Numbered from the stretch's first letter, positions 34,091 through 43,994 are shown. The stretch: DNA of 64,000 bases from Sphingobacterium sp. FBM7-1 (GCF_020687765.1 NZ_JAJEWJ010000004.1:186001-250000), one strand, 5' to 3'. The notes: generated from the letters alone by a model not told the origin. Translations and numbers: made by a program.

Positions 34091-34831
34091 TTATTTGTTA
34101 CAGATCGTCCATGCTTCTTTCATTTTATGATACACCTCAGTTTCCAGAGATAGGGAGGCGTCTGGTTTATTGGTAATTGGAAAAATGGGCGCTAGTATTT
34201 TAACTTGGATAACTCCGGGTCTGGATCCAAAAGTTTTTCCGTCATCCCATAGCAACTGCCAGGCATTTTGAATAACGACTGGAAGGATGGCCGTGTTATT
34301 TTCGTAGGCCATTCGGAATGCGCCAGATTTAAAAGAATGCAATACAGGAGGGTAGTTGTCGTCAATTTTCCCTTCGGGAAAAACCGCTAACGATTTACCA
34401 TCTTTTAGAAGTTCGCAGGAGCGTTGATAGGCTTTAAACGCCGAAATCTTACTCTCGCGTTTGATCGGAATATCAATGGTTTGGAAAAATAAGCGCGTGA
34501 CGGGGTTTTGAAGAAGCTCTATTTTTCCTAAGAAGGAAAAGGGAGATTTGCATAGGTAATTTAAAACAGTAATGTCCAGGAAAGAGGTATGGTTGGCGCA
34601 AAGCACGTAGTTTTTAGACCAGTCAATCGGAGTTTCGTAATTGACCTGGATCCGGATGCCCACCACATATAAACTTGCAAGGCTAATCCATTTTCGAAAT
34701 GCGACTAATTTGTTGTAATGTTTTGTGGGATCTTTTGCGTAATAGCGTAGCCATGGATAGCCTAAAAAAAAGAAAAATAGGACAGCGGTAAAATATATGT
34801 ACAGATGTATTTTTCTCAATAACCTGGTCAT
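34091..34831 (-). CDS. 1-acyl-sn-glycerol-3-phosphate acyltransferase (PlsC-like)
   Basis: The 246-aa membrane protein has an N-terminal helix (LYIYFTAVLFFFFLGYPW, about residues 11-28). The catalytic H-x4-D box is in CANHTSFLD, and the substrate-binding block is in VFPEGKIDD. PlsC enzymes add the second acyl chain to lysophosphatidic acid to make phosphatidic acid, the precursor of membrane lipids. A related lysophospholipid or ornithine-lipid acyltransferase cannot be excluded. It precedes the ABC ATPase gene by 33 bp and may be cotranscribed. Confidence 0.85.
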   Translation of the reverse strand: MTRLLRKIHLYIYFTAVLFFFFLGYPWLRYYAKDPTKHYNKLVAFRKWISLASLYVVGIRIQVNYETPIDWSKNYVLCANHTSFLDITVLNYLCKSPFSFLGKIELLQNPVTRLFFQTIDIPIKRESKISAFKAYQRSCELLKDGKSLAVFPEGKIDDNYPPVLHSFKSGAFRMAYENNTAILPVVIQNAWQLLWDDGKTFGSRPGVIQVKILAPIFPITNKPDASLSLETEVYHKMKEAWTICNK

Positions 34832-34842
34832 AGTTAATAAAT

Positions 34843-34872
34843 AGAGACGCCTTTGAAAAAGCGTCTCTACAA
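34843..34872 (-). terminator. Terminator of the M20 peptidase gene
   Basis: GAGACGC and GCGTCTC pair around CTTTGAAAAA, right after the peptidase stop. The T-run is modest. Confidence 0.6.
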
Positions 34873-34882
34873 TAATAAGTTA

Positions 34883-36253
34883 TTATTTGCTTAATTCAGC
34901 ATAGTATTTAAAGAATAACGGAATCGTCTCAATGCCTTTCAAGTAATTCGCAATATCGTATTTTTCATTAGGTGAGTGTAAATTATCACTATCTAATCCA
35001 AAGCCCAACAAAACCGTTTTTACGTGTAGCTCTTTTTCGAATAAAGCAACGATGGGAATAGAGCCGCCACCACGCGTCGGTATAGGCTTCTTATTAAAGG
35101 CCTCTTCCAGTGCTTTTTCAGCTGCCAGGTAGGCAATACTATCGGTCGGTGTCACGACGGGTTCGCCTCCGTGATGCGGAGTTACCTTGACTTTTACGTA
35201 GGGAGGAGCTATGCCCTCAAAATGAGTTTTGAAGAGTTGAGTTATTTTTTCGGAATTTTGATTAGGAACCAAACGCATCGATATTTTAGCGTAGGCTTTA
35301 GAAGGTAATACTGTTTTTGCCCCTTCGCCGATATAACCGCCCCACAGACCATTCACTTCCAAGGTTGGGCGGATGCCGGTACGTTCAATCGTTGTATAAC
35401 CTTTTCCCCCCCAAACCTCATCTACACCTAAATCTGTTTTGTAAGCTTCTATATCAAATGGAGCCTTATTCAAAGCCTCTCGCTCTTTTTGACTCAATTC
35501 AACCACATCATCATAAAAGCCGGGGATAGCAATGTGGTTGTTTTCATCATGTAAGGATGCTATAAGTTTGGCAAGAATCGTTGCGGGATTCGCTATAGCG
35601 CCACCATAAACTCCCGAATGTAAATCGCGATTCGGTCCCGTTACTTCTACTTCTACATAAGAAAGTCCACGTAATCCCGTTTCCAAAGAAGGTTGTTCTA
35701 AACTGATCATGGACGTATCTGATATCACGATAACATCATTTTTCAAGCGCTCCTTATTCGCTTTTACAAAAGCACCTAAATTAGACGAACCCACTTCTTC
35801 CTCACCTTCGATCATAAATTTGACGTTACACGATAAGGCGTTGTTTTTCGTCATGTATTCAAAAGCTTTGATATGCATATAGAATTGTCCCTTATCGTCG
35901 GCAGCTCCTCTTGCATAAATTTTTCCATTGCGGATAGTAGGTTCGAAAGGCGGGGTATCCCATAATTCCAACGGATCGGCCGGCTGCACATCATAATGTC
36001 CGTACACTAAAACGGTCGGCAAAGAAGGATCCACGATTTTTTCTCCGTAAACAATAGGATTTCCGGCTGTCGGGCATACTTCTACGTTATTTGCACCGGC
36101 CTCTTTCAGTTTTTCCGCAACGAAGTTGGCGGTTTTCAGGATGTCGTCTTTATATTTAGAATCGGCGCTTATGGATGGGAAGCGCAATAACGCGAATAAT
36201 TCTTCTAAAAATCTATCCTTGTTTGATTGGATATATTCATTTACTGTCAGCAT
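34883..36253 (-). CDS. M20-family dipeptidase
   Basis: The start is the ATG at 36253 (MLTVNEYIQSNKDRFLEELF, 456 aa); a further upstream ATG at 36271 lies inside the -7 box. M20 metal ligands are visible: GHYDVQPADP (His and Asp), ARGAADDKGQF (bridging Asp), EGEEEVGSSN (Glu-Glu pair) and the C-terminal NLHSPNEKYD with His. The order with the bacterial exopeptidase dimerisation domain in between gives a two-zinc aminopeptidase-like dipeptidase (PepV/CNDP group). It is cytoplasmic, with no signal peptide. It hydrolyses dipeptides; the exact specificity is unknown. Confidence 0.88.
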   Translation of the reverse strand: MLTVNEYIQSNKDRFLEELFALLRFPSISADSKYKDDILKTANFVAEKLKEAGANNVEVCPTAGNPIVYGEKIVDPSLPTVLVYGHYDVQPADPLELWDTPPFEPTIRNGKIYARGAADDKGQFYMHIKAFEYMTKNNALSCNVKFMIEGEEEVGSSNLGAFVKANKERLKNDVIVISDTSMISLEQPSLETGLRGLSYVEVEVTGPNRDLHSGVYGGAIANPATILAKLIASLHDENNHIAIPGFYDDVVELSQKEREALNKAPFDIEAYKTDLGVDEVWGGKGYTTIERTGIRPTLEVNGLWGGYIGEGAKTVLPSKAYAKISMRLVPNQNSEKITQLFKTHFEGIAPPYVKVKVTPHHGGEPVVTPTDSIAYLAAEKALEEAFNKKPIPTRGGGSIPIVALFEKELHVKTVLLGFGLDSDNLHSPNEKYDIANYLKGIETIPLFFKYYAELSK

Positions 36254-36268
36254 AATGTTGTGTTTTTG

Positions 36269-36276
36269 CAAAGTTA
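36269..36276 (-). promoter_or_regulatory. Putative -7 box (TAACTTTG) of the M20 peptidase gene
   Basis: Read on the minus strand the box is TAACTTTG. It overlaps an alternative upstream ATG (36271) and thus supports the ATG at 36253. Leader about 10 nt. Confidence 0.5.
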
Positions 36277-36364
36277 CCTAATTTTTTACCAATCTTAACT
36301 CTATGACACCGCGTAAAAAAATGCTAAAGAATTCTATTATATGTGAATTTTTGCAGATTTTATT

Positions 36365-36372
36365 TAGCTTTG
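36365..36372 (+). promoter_or_regulatory. Putative -7 box (TAGCTTTG) of the barrel-GLPGLI operon
   Basis: TAGCTTTG ends 34 bp before the ATG at 36407, giving a leader of about 29 nt. Confidence 0.45.
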
Positions 36373-36406
36373 ATCAAACTTTATTTTGTGAAAATTAGCT
36401 GCCAAT

Positions 36407-39175
36407 TTGATGAAAATACTACCTGTCCTACTTTTTGTATACTCCCTGTTTCTACATTTTAATTACTTATATGCGCAGACGGAAATTAGGGGTCGGGTAT
36501 TGGACGAAGCAGACCAAACCGCGCTGACGAATGCGACGATTATGCTGTTACAGGCGAAAGATTCTATACTAGTTGGGCATACTAGGGCAGGGGAAGATGG
36601 CCAGTTCAAACTCGCCACGACGGATACCATACCTTATTTACTTCTTGTAAGTTATCCTAAGTACGGTGATTATTATAAACAACTGGAGGGTGGAGGCGAG
36701 GCGCATTTGGGCGATATCAAATTGACTAGCGTTAGTCATCTCCTGGAAGAGGTTATTGTAACGGGTAGAATCCCGGTGGTCATCAAAGGGGATACAACGG
36801 AATATGATGCATCAAGTTTCGTGGTGGAGAAAAACGCGAAAGTAGAAGATTTATTAAAGGTGCTGCCCGGTATTTCGGTAGACGCCGACGGAAAAATAAC
36901 TGCCCAGGGAAAGACTGTTGAGAAAGTATTGGTGGATGGCGAGGAGTTTTTTGGCGATGATCCGACGCTTGTGACGCGTAATATTCGTTCGGATATGGTG
37001 GATAAAGTGCAGTTATATGAAAAAAAATCAGAAGAAGCGGAACGGACGGGGGTAGACGATGGAGAACGCATACAAACGCTCAATGTAAAGCTAAAAGAGG
37101 ACGCCAAAAAAGGGATGTTTGGGAAAGTAGAGGGAGCAGGGGGAACGGATGATTTTTATCTAGGGAAACTTGCGCTCAATAAATTCAACGGTAGTCAGAA
37201 AATTGGCGCTTATCTTATGGGAGCTAATGATGGTAATATCAGCTTAAATTGGCAGGAAGCCGAGAAATTTGGTATGTCGACGATGGAAACTGGGGTGACA
37301 GATGGTGGTGAGATGTATTTTTACTCCTCGGGTGATAGTTTCGATCGGTGGGATGGTAAAGGCCGCCCTCAAGCATTGAGCACGGGTGTAAGTTTCTTGG
37401 ATGCTTGGAAAGAAAATAAACATAAGCTGAACGGGAGTTATAAATATGGCATGATTCAAAATGAGGTAGGGGAGAGCACCCTATCGAGAAATAGTTTGCC
37501 GAATGATGAAGAATTGAACACGTCCAGCACCTCCAATCGGGAGACGGACGCCCGCAGGCATCGTTTTAACACGAAATACGACCTGAAAATCGATTCCCTG
37601 ACGACACTTACACTAAATTTATCTGCATCAAAAGGTAGATCAGAATCTAATAGCCATACCACCGCCTCATCTTGGAACCAGGTTGGAGAGATGATAAATC
37701 AAAATGAAAGAGCGGAAAGTTCCGTGTCTGACAATACGGACTTAAATTACCGTGGCTATCTTACGAGGCGCTTCAAAAAAACGGGGCGTTCTATCTCTTT
37801 CCGGTTTGGTGGGAACGTGAGTGATAATAAAGGTACTGGCTTTTTAAATTCAACCCTTAACACGTATGATGAAGAAGGAAATATGCTAAAGGATACGACC
37901 GATCAGCTAAAAGAAATGAATCGCCAATCAAATAGTATATCTAGCTCATTGACTTATACCGAGCCGATTACATCTAAACTGAACTCTTCTGTTGGATATG
38001 AATACAATAGCTCCCGTGCGCATGCGATCAACAACTCTTTCAACTATGATGGTAACGGGACGTACACGGATTTCGATAACGAGTTCAGTAGCGATTTTAA
38101 TTTCAATACCGTTAGACATGCCGTAAACCTTGCGTTGAATTACAAACTGGAAAAGTTTGAAGCGAATTTTACGAACAACTTTCGGAGCGACGATATGTTT
38201 CAACAAAATAACTATGAGGACCTGCGGGCGAACCGCGACTTTTTTACCTACAACCCTTCGGCGCGGTTACGTTATAATCTTAAGGGAAATAGAAGAATCG
38301 GGTTCCATTATAACCATTCCAACAGCCTTCCTTCGCTGTCGCAGATCCAACCACTTCGGCAGAATCAAGATCCATTAAATATCGTTGTCGGGAATGAAGA
38401 TTTGACTCCCGCACGCAACGACCGTTATAATATGTATTACAGCAACTATAATATGATGAAGGGCACCAATTTATATGTTGATATGGAGTGGGGACAAACT
38501 AGGAACGCGATCCAACAGAATGTAATGATCGAAAATGGCGTGCGGACTTTATTTTATGAAAATTTGGATGGATACGTAACCAATAATGGGCGGATATGGT
38601 TGGGTGGCGGTTTTGATGTTAGTAAGAAAATGCAGTTGAAAGCACGTATTTCCGGAGATGGAAGTTACAACAATTATTACAATTATATAAATGCTCAATT
38701 AAATGAGAATACGAACTATAATTACGCTTTGGGCTTGAACCTTTCCAAGAATACAACCAAGAAGATCGATTTCAACATCGGATTCCATCCAGGTTGGCGG
38801 CTGATGGAAACTTCGCTGCAACCCGAATTAAATAGTTCCGGGTTTGTTTACCGTACTAATGTTTGGTACTCCTGGAAGTTGCCGTGGAAACTGAGTTTAT
38901 ATGGCGATATGTCGTATAATTATGAGGCGCCAACGAAAGCACTTAATGAGAAGTTTGAGCTTTTGTTGTTCAAACCAGGGGTGTCCAAGAAGTTTTTAAA
39001 AGACGAAAGCCTTGTCGTGGATATCTACGTCAACGATATTTTTAACCAAAATAAGGGTTTTAGAAGATTTCAATCTGGCAGTATGATTTCACAAAATACA
39101 TATAATACGATATCGCGGTATTTCATGTTCAAAGTCAGCTGGGATTTTACGTCCATGAAAGGAGGAAAAGAATAA
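36407..39175 (+). CDS. Outer membrane beta-barrel protein (TonB-receptor-like)
   Basis: The 922-aa protein has a signal peptide ending around residue 23 (...HFNYLYAQ). A carboxypeptidase-regulatory-like domain (about 25-100: TEIRGRVLDEADQTALTNAT) and a plug-like region (YDASSFVVEKNAKVEDLLKV, then PGISVDADGKITAQGKTVEK) follow, then a long aromatic-rich barrel ending in FMFKVSWDFTSMKGGKE. This is the 'outer membrane beta-barrel family' of Bacteroidota, which resembles TonB receptors without a clear TonB box. It overlaps the GLPGLI gene by one base (TAATG), a common gene pair in the phylum. The substrate is unknown. Confidence 0.85.
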   Translation: MMKILPVLLFVYSLFLHFNYLYAQTEIRGRVLDEADQTALTNATIMLLQAKDSILVGHTRAGEDGQFKLATTDTIPYLLLVSYPKYGDYYKQLEGGGEAHLGDIKLTSVSHLLEEVIVTGRIPVVIKGDTTEYDASSFVVEKNAKVEDLLKVLPGISVDADGKITAQGKTVEKVLVDGEEFFGDDPTLVTRNIRSDMVDKVQLYEKKSEEAERTGVDDGERIQTLNVKLKEDAKKGMFGKVEGAGGTDDFYLGKLALNKFNGSQKIGAYLMGANDGNISLNWQEAEKFGMSTMETGVTDGGEMYFYSSGDSFDRWDGKGRPQALSTGVSFLDAWKENKHKLNGSYKYGMIQNEVGESTLSRNSLPNDEELNTSSTSNRETDARRHRFNTKYDLKIDSLTTLTLNLSASKGRSESNSHTTASSWNQVGEMINQNERAESSVSDNTDLNYRGYLTRRFKKTGRSISFRFGGNVSDNKGTGFLNSTLNTYDEEGNMLKDTTDQLKEMNRQSNSISSSLTYTEPITSKLNSSVGYEYNSSRAHAINNSFNYDGNGTYTDFDNEFSSDFNFNTVRHAVNLALNYKLEKFEANFTNNFRSDDMFQQNNYEDLRANRDFFTYNPSARLRYNLKGNRRIGFHYNHSNSLPSLSQIQPLRQNQDPLNIVVGNEDLTPARNDRYNMYYSNYNMMKGTNLYVDMEWGQTRNAIQQNVMIENGVRTLFYENLDGYVTNNGRIWLGGGFDVSKKMQLKARISGDGSYNNYYNYINAQLNENTNYNYALGLNLSKNTTKKIDFNIGFHPGWRLMETSLQPELNSSGFVYRTNVWYSWKLPWKLSLYGDMSYNYEAPTKALNEKFELLLFKPGVSKKFLKDESLVVDIYVNDIFNQNKGFRRFQSGSMISQNTYNTISRYFMFKVSWDFTSMKGGKE

Positions 39176-39966
39176 TGAAAATAGGAATTTATCTCATACT
39201 GGTGGTTGTGTCCATTTTTGCCGCAGGTACAACCAACGCACAGCACGCATATTTCCCGACAGAAGGTACTATTCTTTACGATAAGACGGTACATGTCAAG
39301 AATCTGTTGAAGAGGCACATTTCCAGTTTAAAAGATGATGATTTTAGTAAGAAATATTATCAGGAAATGGTCGATAGGGTTTCTGAAACCGCGGTATTGA
39401 AAAAGAAAGTTTCCTTTCGAGGGACAGAAATGAGTTTGGAGAGTGTAAAAGAAACGTATGATCCTTTTCTTACCAATCTACTAAAATCGGGCTTGCTGGA
39501 TTATCAACAGACACTCTATCAGGATTTTTCAAAATCCGTTTCCAAATCGACCTTTGAATTAGGTGGATCATCTGTGCTCATCCAAGACTCGCTACTTCAG
39601 GTCAAGTGGAAGATAACGAACGAGTACCGCAATATAGCGGGATATGATTGTCGGAGAGCAAATGGGGTAACGCTGGACTCTGTATATGTCGTTGCTTTCT
39701 ATACAGATCAGATTCCATTGTCTGCCGGACCGGGTACTGTACATGGTCTTCCTGGAATGATTCTGGGTCTAGTTGTACCGGAACAGCATTTCAATATTTA
39801 CGCTACCGATGTTAAGTTTGCCTCCCCAGAGATAAAAACAGTCGCGGTTAGAAAAAGAGATCAACCTATGACGCGGCTAGAAGCGCGTAGTCGGTTTAGG
39901 GATATTTTTGGGCGTTGGATGAGTGATCAACAGTTTAATCTACTGTTGGCGGGCATGTTTTTATAA
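39175..39966 (+). CDS. GLPGLI family protein
   Basis: The 263-aa protein has a signal peptide (GIYLILVVVSIFAAGTTNAQ, cleavage near residue 22) and the family signature GLPGMILGL (about 190-198) within VHGLPGMILGLVVPEQHFNI. GLPGLI proteins are surface or periplasmic Bacteroidota proteins of unknown function that accompany TonB-type receptors. It starts at the stop of the barrel gene (one-base overlap), so the two are coupled. A terminator follows 20 bp after the stop. Confidence 0.85.
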   Translation: MKIGIYLILVVVSIFAAGTTNAQHAYFPTEGTILYDKTVHVKNLLKRHISSLKDDDFSKKYYQEMVDRVSETAVLKKKVSFRGTEMSLESVKETYDPFLTNLLKSGLLDYQQTLYQDFSKSVSKSTFELGGSSVLIQDSLLQVKWKITNEYRNIAGYDCRRANGVTLDSVYVVAFYTDQIPLSAGPGTVHGLPGMILGLVVPEQHFNIYATDVKFASPEIKTVAVRKRDQPMTRLEARSRFRDIFGRWMSDQQFNLLLAGMFL

Positions 39967-39985
39967 ATGTGAATTACGATATAAA

Positions 39986-40019
39986 AAAGAGGCAGTCTAA
40001 AATAGACTGCCTCTTTTTG
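39986..40019 (+). terminator. Terminator of the barrel-GLPGLI operon
   Basis: AAAAAGAGGCAGTCTA and TAGACTGCCTCTTTTT form a strong stem with a T-run on the plus strand. Confidence 0.85.
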
Positions 40020-40038
40020 CCGGCGAAAAGCCAAAAGA

Positions 40039-40218
40039 CTATTTCTCGGAATTTTTCTTCGCCGTAACTTCGTTACGAATTTCTTGAGCTAGGGTTTTGA
40101 TTTCTTGAAGGCCTTTACGTACACGTGTTCCCGCAGCAGAATTACCGTTGTTAAAGAACTTATCTGCATCTGCTTCGATAGATGCTACTAAATCTTTCAG
40201 TTTGTTGTAGTTTTCCAT
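40039..40218 (-). CDS. Small histone-H1-like protein
   Basis: A 59-codon frame on the minus strand reads MENYNKLKDLVASIEADADK, FFNNGNSAAGTRVRKGLQEI and KTLAQEIRNEVTAKKNSEK. This is the short Bacteroidota 'histone H1' or Hc1-like family, a helical protein with a basic C-terminal half (RVRKGL, TAKKN). Homologues are about this length. It is thought to bind DNA, but its role is not established. It sits alone between the GLPGLI terminator and the S46 peptidase gene, with about 130 bp of AT-rich sequence upstream. Confidence 0.8.
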   Translation of the reverse strand: MENYNKLKDLVASIEADADKFFNNGNSAAGTRVRKGLQEIKTLAQEIRNEVTAKKNSEK

Positions 40219-40350
40219 TTTTTTAAAAATAAATTAGTTTTTATGAATATTATATTTTAAGCTTATTATAAATACAAGCTAAATATACAAAAACAACGTT
40301 TTAAAGCACAATTTTTGTATTAAAATCGAAAAATAAATTTCGTTTAACAA

Positions 40351-42489
40351 TTATTCCACAATTTTCAGCTCGTTCATGATGTGCTGCGCATCGGCAAATT
40401 TATCAATGACGAACAACACATAACGGATGTCGACAGAGATGGTGCGCTGCAACACCGGATCAAAGATTACGTCGCCCGCCATGGCTTCGATGTTCCCATC
40501 AAAAGCTAAACCGATGAGTTCTCCATTCCCGTTTAATACCGGTGATCCCGAATTACCACCGGTAATATCCTGATCACTCAGGAAATTTACCGGCATATAT
40601 CCTGCTTTGTCCGCATATCGTCCGTAGTCTTTTGCTTCGTATAAATCTATTAAACGTTTTGGAAGATCAAACTCCTCGTCGCCCGGCTGATATTTTGCAA
40701 TTGTACCTTTTAATGTCGTGTAGTTATTGATTTTGGCATCATTACTTGGATCTTTGGGAAGCGCCCGGATGGTTCCATAAGTTAATCGCAAGGTAGAGTT
40801 GGCATCCGGATAGTACTTGCCGTTTGGATTTGCTTCCAATGTACCCGCAATATACTTACGATAAGCAGACTGAAATTTGTCGTCTAACAGTTCGATTTCC
40901 GGTGTACGCTCACGGTATTTGTCCAGTAACGCACTAGAAAGCTGGTATAGCGGATCTTGGTCTATCACTTCTGTAGCCGGATTAGCTAAAAAAGAACGTA
41001 GCTTGTCCGCTGATGCAAAAATACTTTGGTCAAAAGCCGTTTGAATTTCTGTTTTGAAATTGCCGTTATTTTTGGTAGCTAATTCTTGTATGTATGGAGC
41101 AATATTACCCGCTTTTGCTGCATAAAGGTTCAGTTCGTCAGACAGGACATCAACCTCTAGGGGGAGATATAGGTTTTCAAATGTTTCTGTGATGGCACTT
41201 TCTAGGCGCGGGCGTCTATCGGCGCGTTCTTTTTCGTTGGCAGCGGCGTACTGTTTTAAAGCGTTTCCAAGACTATAGGGGAGCGGTGCAAACGTCGAGG
41301 AGCGAAGCATACCGATCAGATAATTATCGTGTTTCGCTTTTTCATTGGTCGCGGCATAATACGCATTGATATCATCAAGTACATGTCCATACTTAGTCCG
41401 ATTGGCCTTTTTGTTTGCCCATTTTTGGAATTTTCTTTCCTGTTTTCGTTTGCTCGCAGCAGTACGGTGTTTCGTTAGCGCATCAATCATGCCCTGACGG
41501 TTTTTCCAATAGTTTGCCACACTGGAGTAGGTCGAAGCATAATTTAATTTTACCGCTTGGTCATTGTCCATGTGTTTTTTCATCGCATCCATCCCTACTT
41601 TGGAGGCCTCTACCCAGGCGGGGTACGCATATTGCACATTTTGGTCAATTCCTGCCGCAGGCATCCAACGGTTTGTACGCCCCGGGTAACCTAAAATCAT
41701 CGAGAAGTCGCCTTCTTGGAAGCCTTTAATGCTGATCGGTAAGAAATGCCGAGGTGTTAGCGGGACATTATCTTCGGAATAAGGAGCAGGGTTGCCTTCT
41801 TTATCTGCATACACGCGAAAAACCGAAAAATCGCCGGTGTGCCGAGGCCATTCCCAGTTATCGGTGTCTCCACCAAATTTCCCAATGCTGTTAGGAGGGG
41901 TTCCTACTAAACGTACATCGGTATAATCTTGATAAACGAAGTAATAATATTCGTTGCCGTTGTAGAAGGATTTTACGGAAACAATATATTTGCCGTCTTC
42001 ACTATTTTCTTGTTCGATTTTTGCGATTTCTTGATTGACGATCTTTTCTCGCTCTTTTTCACTCATCTGATCATTCACCAGATTCAATATACGCTGCGTA
42101 ACATCGTCCATCCGGACAAAGAACCGTACATACAAGGATTTTGGTTTCAACTCTTCTGCTAGCGATTTCGCCCAAAAACCATCTGTTAGGTAATCATTTT
42201 CCGGTGAGGAGAGTTCTGCAATTGCTCCGTAGCCACAATGGTGATTCGTAAATACGAGTCCTTTCCCCGAAACGATTTCCGCTGTACAGCCTCCATTAAA
42301 TTGCACGATGGCATCCTTCAAGGAGGAATTATTGATGCTATATATTTCTTCGGCTGTCAGTTTCAGCCCTTTTTTTTGCATGTCCGCTTCATTCAAGCGT
42401 TTTAGATGCATTAAAAACCACATTCCCTCATCGGCGAACGTAGTCATACTCACAGCCGTGAGTACTATGAAAATCCAAATTTTCTTCAT
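40351..42489 (-). CDS. S46 family dipeptidyl peptidase, DPP7-like
   Basis: The start is the ATG at 42489 (MKKIWIFIVLTAVSMTTFAD, 712 aa, signal peptide cleaved near residue 20). The frame upstream offers only TTG. It has the S46 signature with catalytic His in FTNHHCGYGAIAE, an Asp later, and Ser in GGNSGSPVLNGNGELIGLAF. S46 enzymes remove dipeptides from the N-terminus of peptides in the periplasm. The GLAFDGN motif carries Gly where DPP11 has Arg (FDR), so it should prefer a hydrophobic P1 residue, like DPP7. It stands alone, divergent from the DEAD-box gene. Confidence 0.88.
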   Translation of the reverse strand: MKKIWIFIVLTAVSMTTFADEGMWFLMHLKRLNEADMQKKGLKLTAEEIYSINNSSLKDAIVQFNGGCTAEIVSGKGLVFTNHHCGYGAIAELSSPENDYLTDGFWAKSLAEELKPKSLYVRFFVRMDDVTQRILNLVNDQMSEKEREKIVNQEIAKIEQENSEDGKYIVSVKSFYNGNEYYYFVYQDYTDVRLVGTPPNSIGKFGGDTDNWEWPRHTGDFSVFRVYADKEGNPAPYSEDNVPLTPRHFLPISIKGFQEGDFSMILGYPGRTNRWMPAAGIDQNVQYAYPAWVEASKVGMDAMKKHMDNDQAVKLNYASTYSSVANYWKNRQGMIDALTKHRTAASKRKQERKFQKWANKKANRTKYGHVLDDINAYYAATNEKAKHDNYLIGMLRSSTFAPLPYSLGNALKQYAAANEKERADRRPRLESAITETFENLYLPLEVDVLSDELNLYAAKAGNIAPYIQELATKNNGNFKTEIQTAFDQSIFASADKLRSFLANPATEVIDQDPLYQLSSALLDKYRERTPEIELLDDKFQSAYRKYIAGTLEANPNGKYYPDANSTLRLTYGTIRALPKDPSNDAKINNYTTLKGTIAKYQPGDEEFDLPKRLIDLYEAKDYGRYADKAGYMPVNFLSDQDITGGNSGSPVLNGNGELIGLAFDGNIEAMAGDVIFDPVLQRTISVDIRYVLFVIDKFADAQHIMNELKIVE

Positions 42490-42647
42490 ATCCAACCAGT
42501 TTTTGATAGGCAAAGTTGGCGTATTTATCGTAAACTAGCAAGCAGCAATTTATTCTTAAATCTTTTTTTGTAGAGGAGAGAGCCACATCCCGAACGTAGG
42601 CAGCTGTAGAAAGCGCCTTTGCCATCAAAAGTGGACGCAGAAATTAC

Positions 42648-42655
42648 TATCTTTG
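42648..42655 (+). promoter_or_regulatory. Putative -7 box (TATCTTTG) of the DEAD-box helicase gene
   Basis: TATCTTTG ends 4 bp before the ATG at 42660, so the transcript would be leaderless. No -33 TTG at normal spacing. Confidence 0.5.
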
Positions 42656-42659
42656 TTCA

Positions 42660-43988
42660 ATGGCATCATTTGAAGATTTCAAGCTCAACAAACAATTGCA
42701 GAACGCGATTGCTGAAGCGGGTTATACGGTTCCCACGGAAATTCAACGAAAAGCAATAACACCTATTCTCGCGGGGCAGGATGTTATGGGGATTGCGCAA
42801 ACGGGCACCGGAAAAACTGCTGCGTTTGTGCTGCCGATGTTGATGAAACTGAAATACGCACAAGGCGAAGATCCACGTGCGTTGATATTGTCCCCGACAC
42901 GAGAGCTGGCCATGCAAATTGAAGAACATATTCGTTTGTTCTCCACCTCTCTTGATCTGCGCACGGTTGTACTATACGGCGGTTTGGGACCGAAGACGCA
43001 AAAGGAGCAATTAGCAAAGGGATGTGATATTATTGTAGCAACCCCGGGGCGCTTCCTCGACCTCTATCTGGACGGAGACATTCATACCAAGTCATTAAAG
43101 TTTCTGGTGATGGATGAAGCCGATAAAATGATGGATATGGGTTTTATTGGTAAGATCCACAGGATATTGGAGGTGGTGCCACGCAAGCGGCAAAATCTTC
43201 TTTTTTCTGCCACGATGAGCGAGCTCGTTCGCAAGATAGCGGGTGACTTTTTGGCCTTCCCGACAACGATCGAGGTGACTGAACAAGCTACGCCGGCGCA
43301 AACGGTAACGCAGACACTTTATGAAGTGCCTAACCTGAAGACCAAGCTCAATCTCCTGCAATACCTTTTGAAAGATGACACATCATTTCATCGCATTATT
43401 GTCTTCTGCAAAACAAAGACGGTTGCAGATAACGTTTTCCATTATTTAGAACGAAAATACGGGCAAGAACAAGTAAGGGTTATCCACGCGAATAAGGGGC
43501 AGAATACGCGTATAAACTCGATTAACTCCTTTAAGGAGGGAAATATTCGGATCCTAGTGGCCACGGATGTCGCTGCACGTGGTTTGGACGTTTCCAACGT
43601 GAGTCATGTGTTTAATTTTGATGTGCCGATCGTTATCGAAGATTATGTACATCGCATTGGACGTACTGGAAGAGCGTACAATAACGGTGATGCCATAACC
43701 TTTTGCAATCCGGCTGAAAAGTATTATATCCATAAAATAGAAAAACTGATCCGACAGAAAATACCTGTAACGCCTATTCCGGACGAAGTTTTTCTTGAAA
43801 AAACAGACTTTAGAGAAGCCCAGGACATTGCACGTGAAATTGACAGTCAAAAACGGAAGGAGGATCCGGATTTTAAAGGAGCCTTCCACGAGAAGAAGCA
43901 TACATTGAAAGAGAATTCCCGTCAGAAAAAACCGGGAGGAGGGAAGGTCGGGGCTAAAGGTAAGTCAGCTAAATTTAGAAAGCGATAA
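42660..43988 (+). CDS. DEAD-box ATP-dependent RNA helicase
   Basis: The 442-aa protein carries the Q motif region FEDFKLNKQLQNAIAEAGYT, Walker A AQTGTGKTA, Ia PTRELAMQ, DEAD box in VMDEADKMMDMGF, SAT (LLFSATM), and HRIGRTGRA near the end of the helicase core. A basic C-terminal tail (about 375-442: KGAFHEKKHTLKENSRQKKP and onward) is suited to RNA binding. It resembles RhlE-type helicases, which remodel ribosomal RNA precursors and ribonucleoprotein complexes. The target is unknown. It precedes a small membrane protein gene by 6 bp. Confidence 0.9.
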   Translation: MASFEDFKLNKQLQNAIAEAGYTVPTEIQRKAITPILAGQDVMGIAQTGTGKTAAFVLPMLMKLKYAQGEDPRALILSPTRELAMQIEEHIRLFSTSLDLRTVVLYGGLGPKTQKEQLAKGCDIIVATPGRFLDLYLDGDIHTKSLKFLVMDEADKMMDMGFIGKIHRILEVVPRKRQNLLFSATMSELVRKIAGDFLAFPTTIEVTEQATPAQTVTQTLYEVPNLKTKLNLLQYLLKDDTSFHRIIVFCKTKTVADNVFHYLERKYGQEQVRVIHANKGQNTRINSINSFKEGNIRILVATDVAARGLDVSNVSHVFNFDVPIVIEDYVHRIGRTGRAYNNGDAITFCNPAEKYYIHKIEKLIRQKIPVTPIPDEVFLEKTDFREAQDIAREIDSQKRKEDPDFKGAFHEKKHTLKENSRQKKPGGGKVGAKGKSAKFRKR

Positions 43989-43994
43989 TTTTGC

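Noticed and set aside
36254..36271. Six-residue N-terminal extension of the M20 peptidase
   Set aside because: The upstream ATG is inside TAACTTTG, so it would not be in the transcript.
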